Shown piece by piece: positions 24,580 through 24,852 of a stretch of DNA of 24,852 nucleotides. A program made the position numbers and the translations under genes. The notes under the pieces were generated by a model. It had not been told where the DNA came from. It worked only from the letters and a program-made list of their open reading frames with translations, and ran no database searches. Origin of the DNA: Balneolales bacterium (GTDB lineage Bacteria > Bacteroidota > Rhodothermia > Balneolales > Natronogracilivirgulaceae); assembly GCA_007116685.1 (NCBI GenBank), contig SKIC01000246.1:1-24852 (forward strand). Direction: 5' to 3'. Every line of letters starts with the position of its first letter. Within the stretch, counting starts at the first letter, position 1.

Positions 24580-24852
24580 TTATTCGTTATTTCTTCTGTA
24601 TCTGATTCTGATTTCCTCAATCTGACCATCAGCATTCTCGAATCGAAGAATTATATCTTCAATTGTTTCGTCCTGTTGTGGCTCATCTGCTTCATCATTG
24701 GCTTGCTGTATAGCGTCAGCAATTTCTTGAGGTGTTGGTTGCGTTGAAAGGCTTCCTTGTTGTGTAACGCTAGCCATTGTTCCTGCACCAACTGTGCTTG
24801 ATTCACCAGTATTACTGGTGACTTCAACAGAACCTGAGGTCACGACTACTTC
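24580..24852 (-). CDS. FecR-domain protein (5' partial)
   Basis: The frame is open to the window edge; only the last 90 residues are seen. The visible start, VVVTSGSVEVTSNTGES, followed by STVGAGTMASVT, matches the short beta-repeat core of FecR domains, which lie in the periplasm and sense outer-membrane or surface signals. An acidic, Gln-rich C-terminal tail follows (DEADEPQQDETIED), ending in a basic strand (IRIRYRRNNE). There is no sigma factor in view, so this is more like the FecR proteins found next to CHASE2 cyclases than the classical FecI/FecR pair. It is 18 nt from the barrel gene. Confidence 0.72.
   Translation of the reverse strand, partial: EVVVTSGSVEVTSNTGESSTVGAGTMASVTQQGSLSTQPTPQEIADAIQQANDEADEPQQDETIEDIILRFENADGQIEEIRIRYRRNNE

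Noticed and set aside
1..24852. CRISPR array, prophage or insertion sequence
   Set aside because: No regularly spaced direct repeats, cas genes, transposase, integrase or phage structural genes are seen.

Overview
The window is a 24.9 kb stretch of ordinary-looking chromosome from a moderately AT-rich bacterium of the Bacteroidota/Balneolota/Rhodothermota assemblage. This placement is inferred from gene content and leader sequences, not from a marker-gene tree. Supporting features are a YpdA-type bacillithiol disulfide reductase, a type-3 (archaeal/eukaryote-like) ProRS, a DUF1844 protein, a serC-DUF1015 pair, a FecR/CHASE2-cyclase cluster, and A/T-rich leaders that mostly lack Shine-Dalgarno motifs. 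No phage, IS transposase, CRISPR array, integrase or plasmid backbone was found.

Layout. Bases 1-1931 (+) hold the 3' part of an amylosucrase-type GH13 enzyme with a C-terminal starch-binding CBM20. Bases 1932-2251 are non-coding, with several hairpins. Bases 2252-4611 (-) carry a CrtI-type phytoene desaturase and an RlpA-like lipoprotein, separated by a structured intergenic region. Bases 4724-6187 (+) carry an orphan ParA ATPase and a rhomboid protease. Bases 6286-6425 are an unusually dense series of inverted repeats. Bases 6438-8743 (-) are serC and a DUF1015 gene. Bases 8866-9572 (+) are DUF1844 and a Nudix hydrolase in an ATGA-overlapping pair. Bases 9672-13855 (-) carry tonB, then vanZ-like, nnr and proS, the last three forming an operon. 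Bases 14035-14791 (+) carry an SRPBCC protein and a tRNA with CAT anticodon. Bases 14974-15712 (-) carry a NarL/LuxR response regulator and a possible 37-codon membrane peptide. Bases 15929-19447 (+) carry aspS, a DUF429 gene and ypdA. Bases 19452-19549 (-) encode the small SRP RNA. Bases 19602-24852 (-) carry a FecR-domain protein (partial), a 918-residue predicted outer-membrane barrel and a CHASE2 adenylate/guanylate cyclase.

Most genes are housekeeping: tRNA charging (proS, aspS), serine synthesis (serC), NAD(P)HX repair (nnr), protein targeting (SRP RNA) and thiol redox (ypdA). The most system-like part is the right-hand cluster. A periplasm-facing FecR-type domain, an outer-membrane barrel and an inner-membrane cyclase with a periplasmic CHASE2 sensor lie head-to-tail with gaps of about 20 nt. 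They look like one envelope-sensing, cyclic-nucleotide signalling unit. Other points of interest are the CBM20 fused to an amylosucrase, the tandem hairpin elements at 1954-2010 and 6286-6425, a palindromic candidate operator at 8799-8813, and the SRP RNA whose terminator T-tract runs into the ypdA stop codon.
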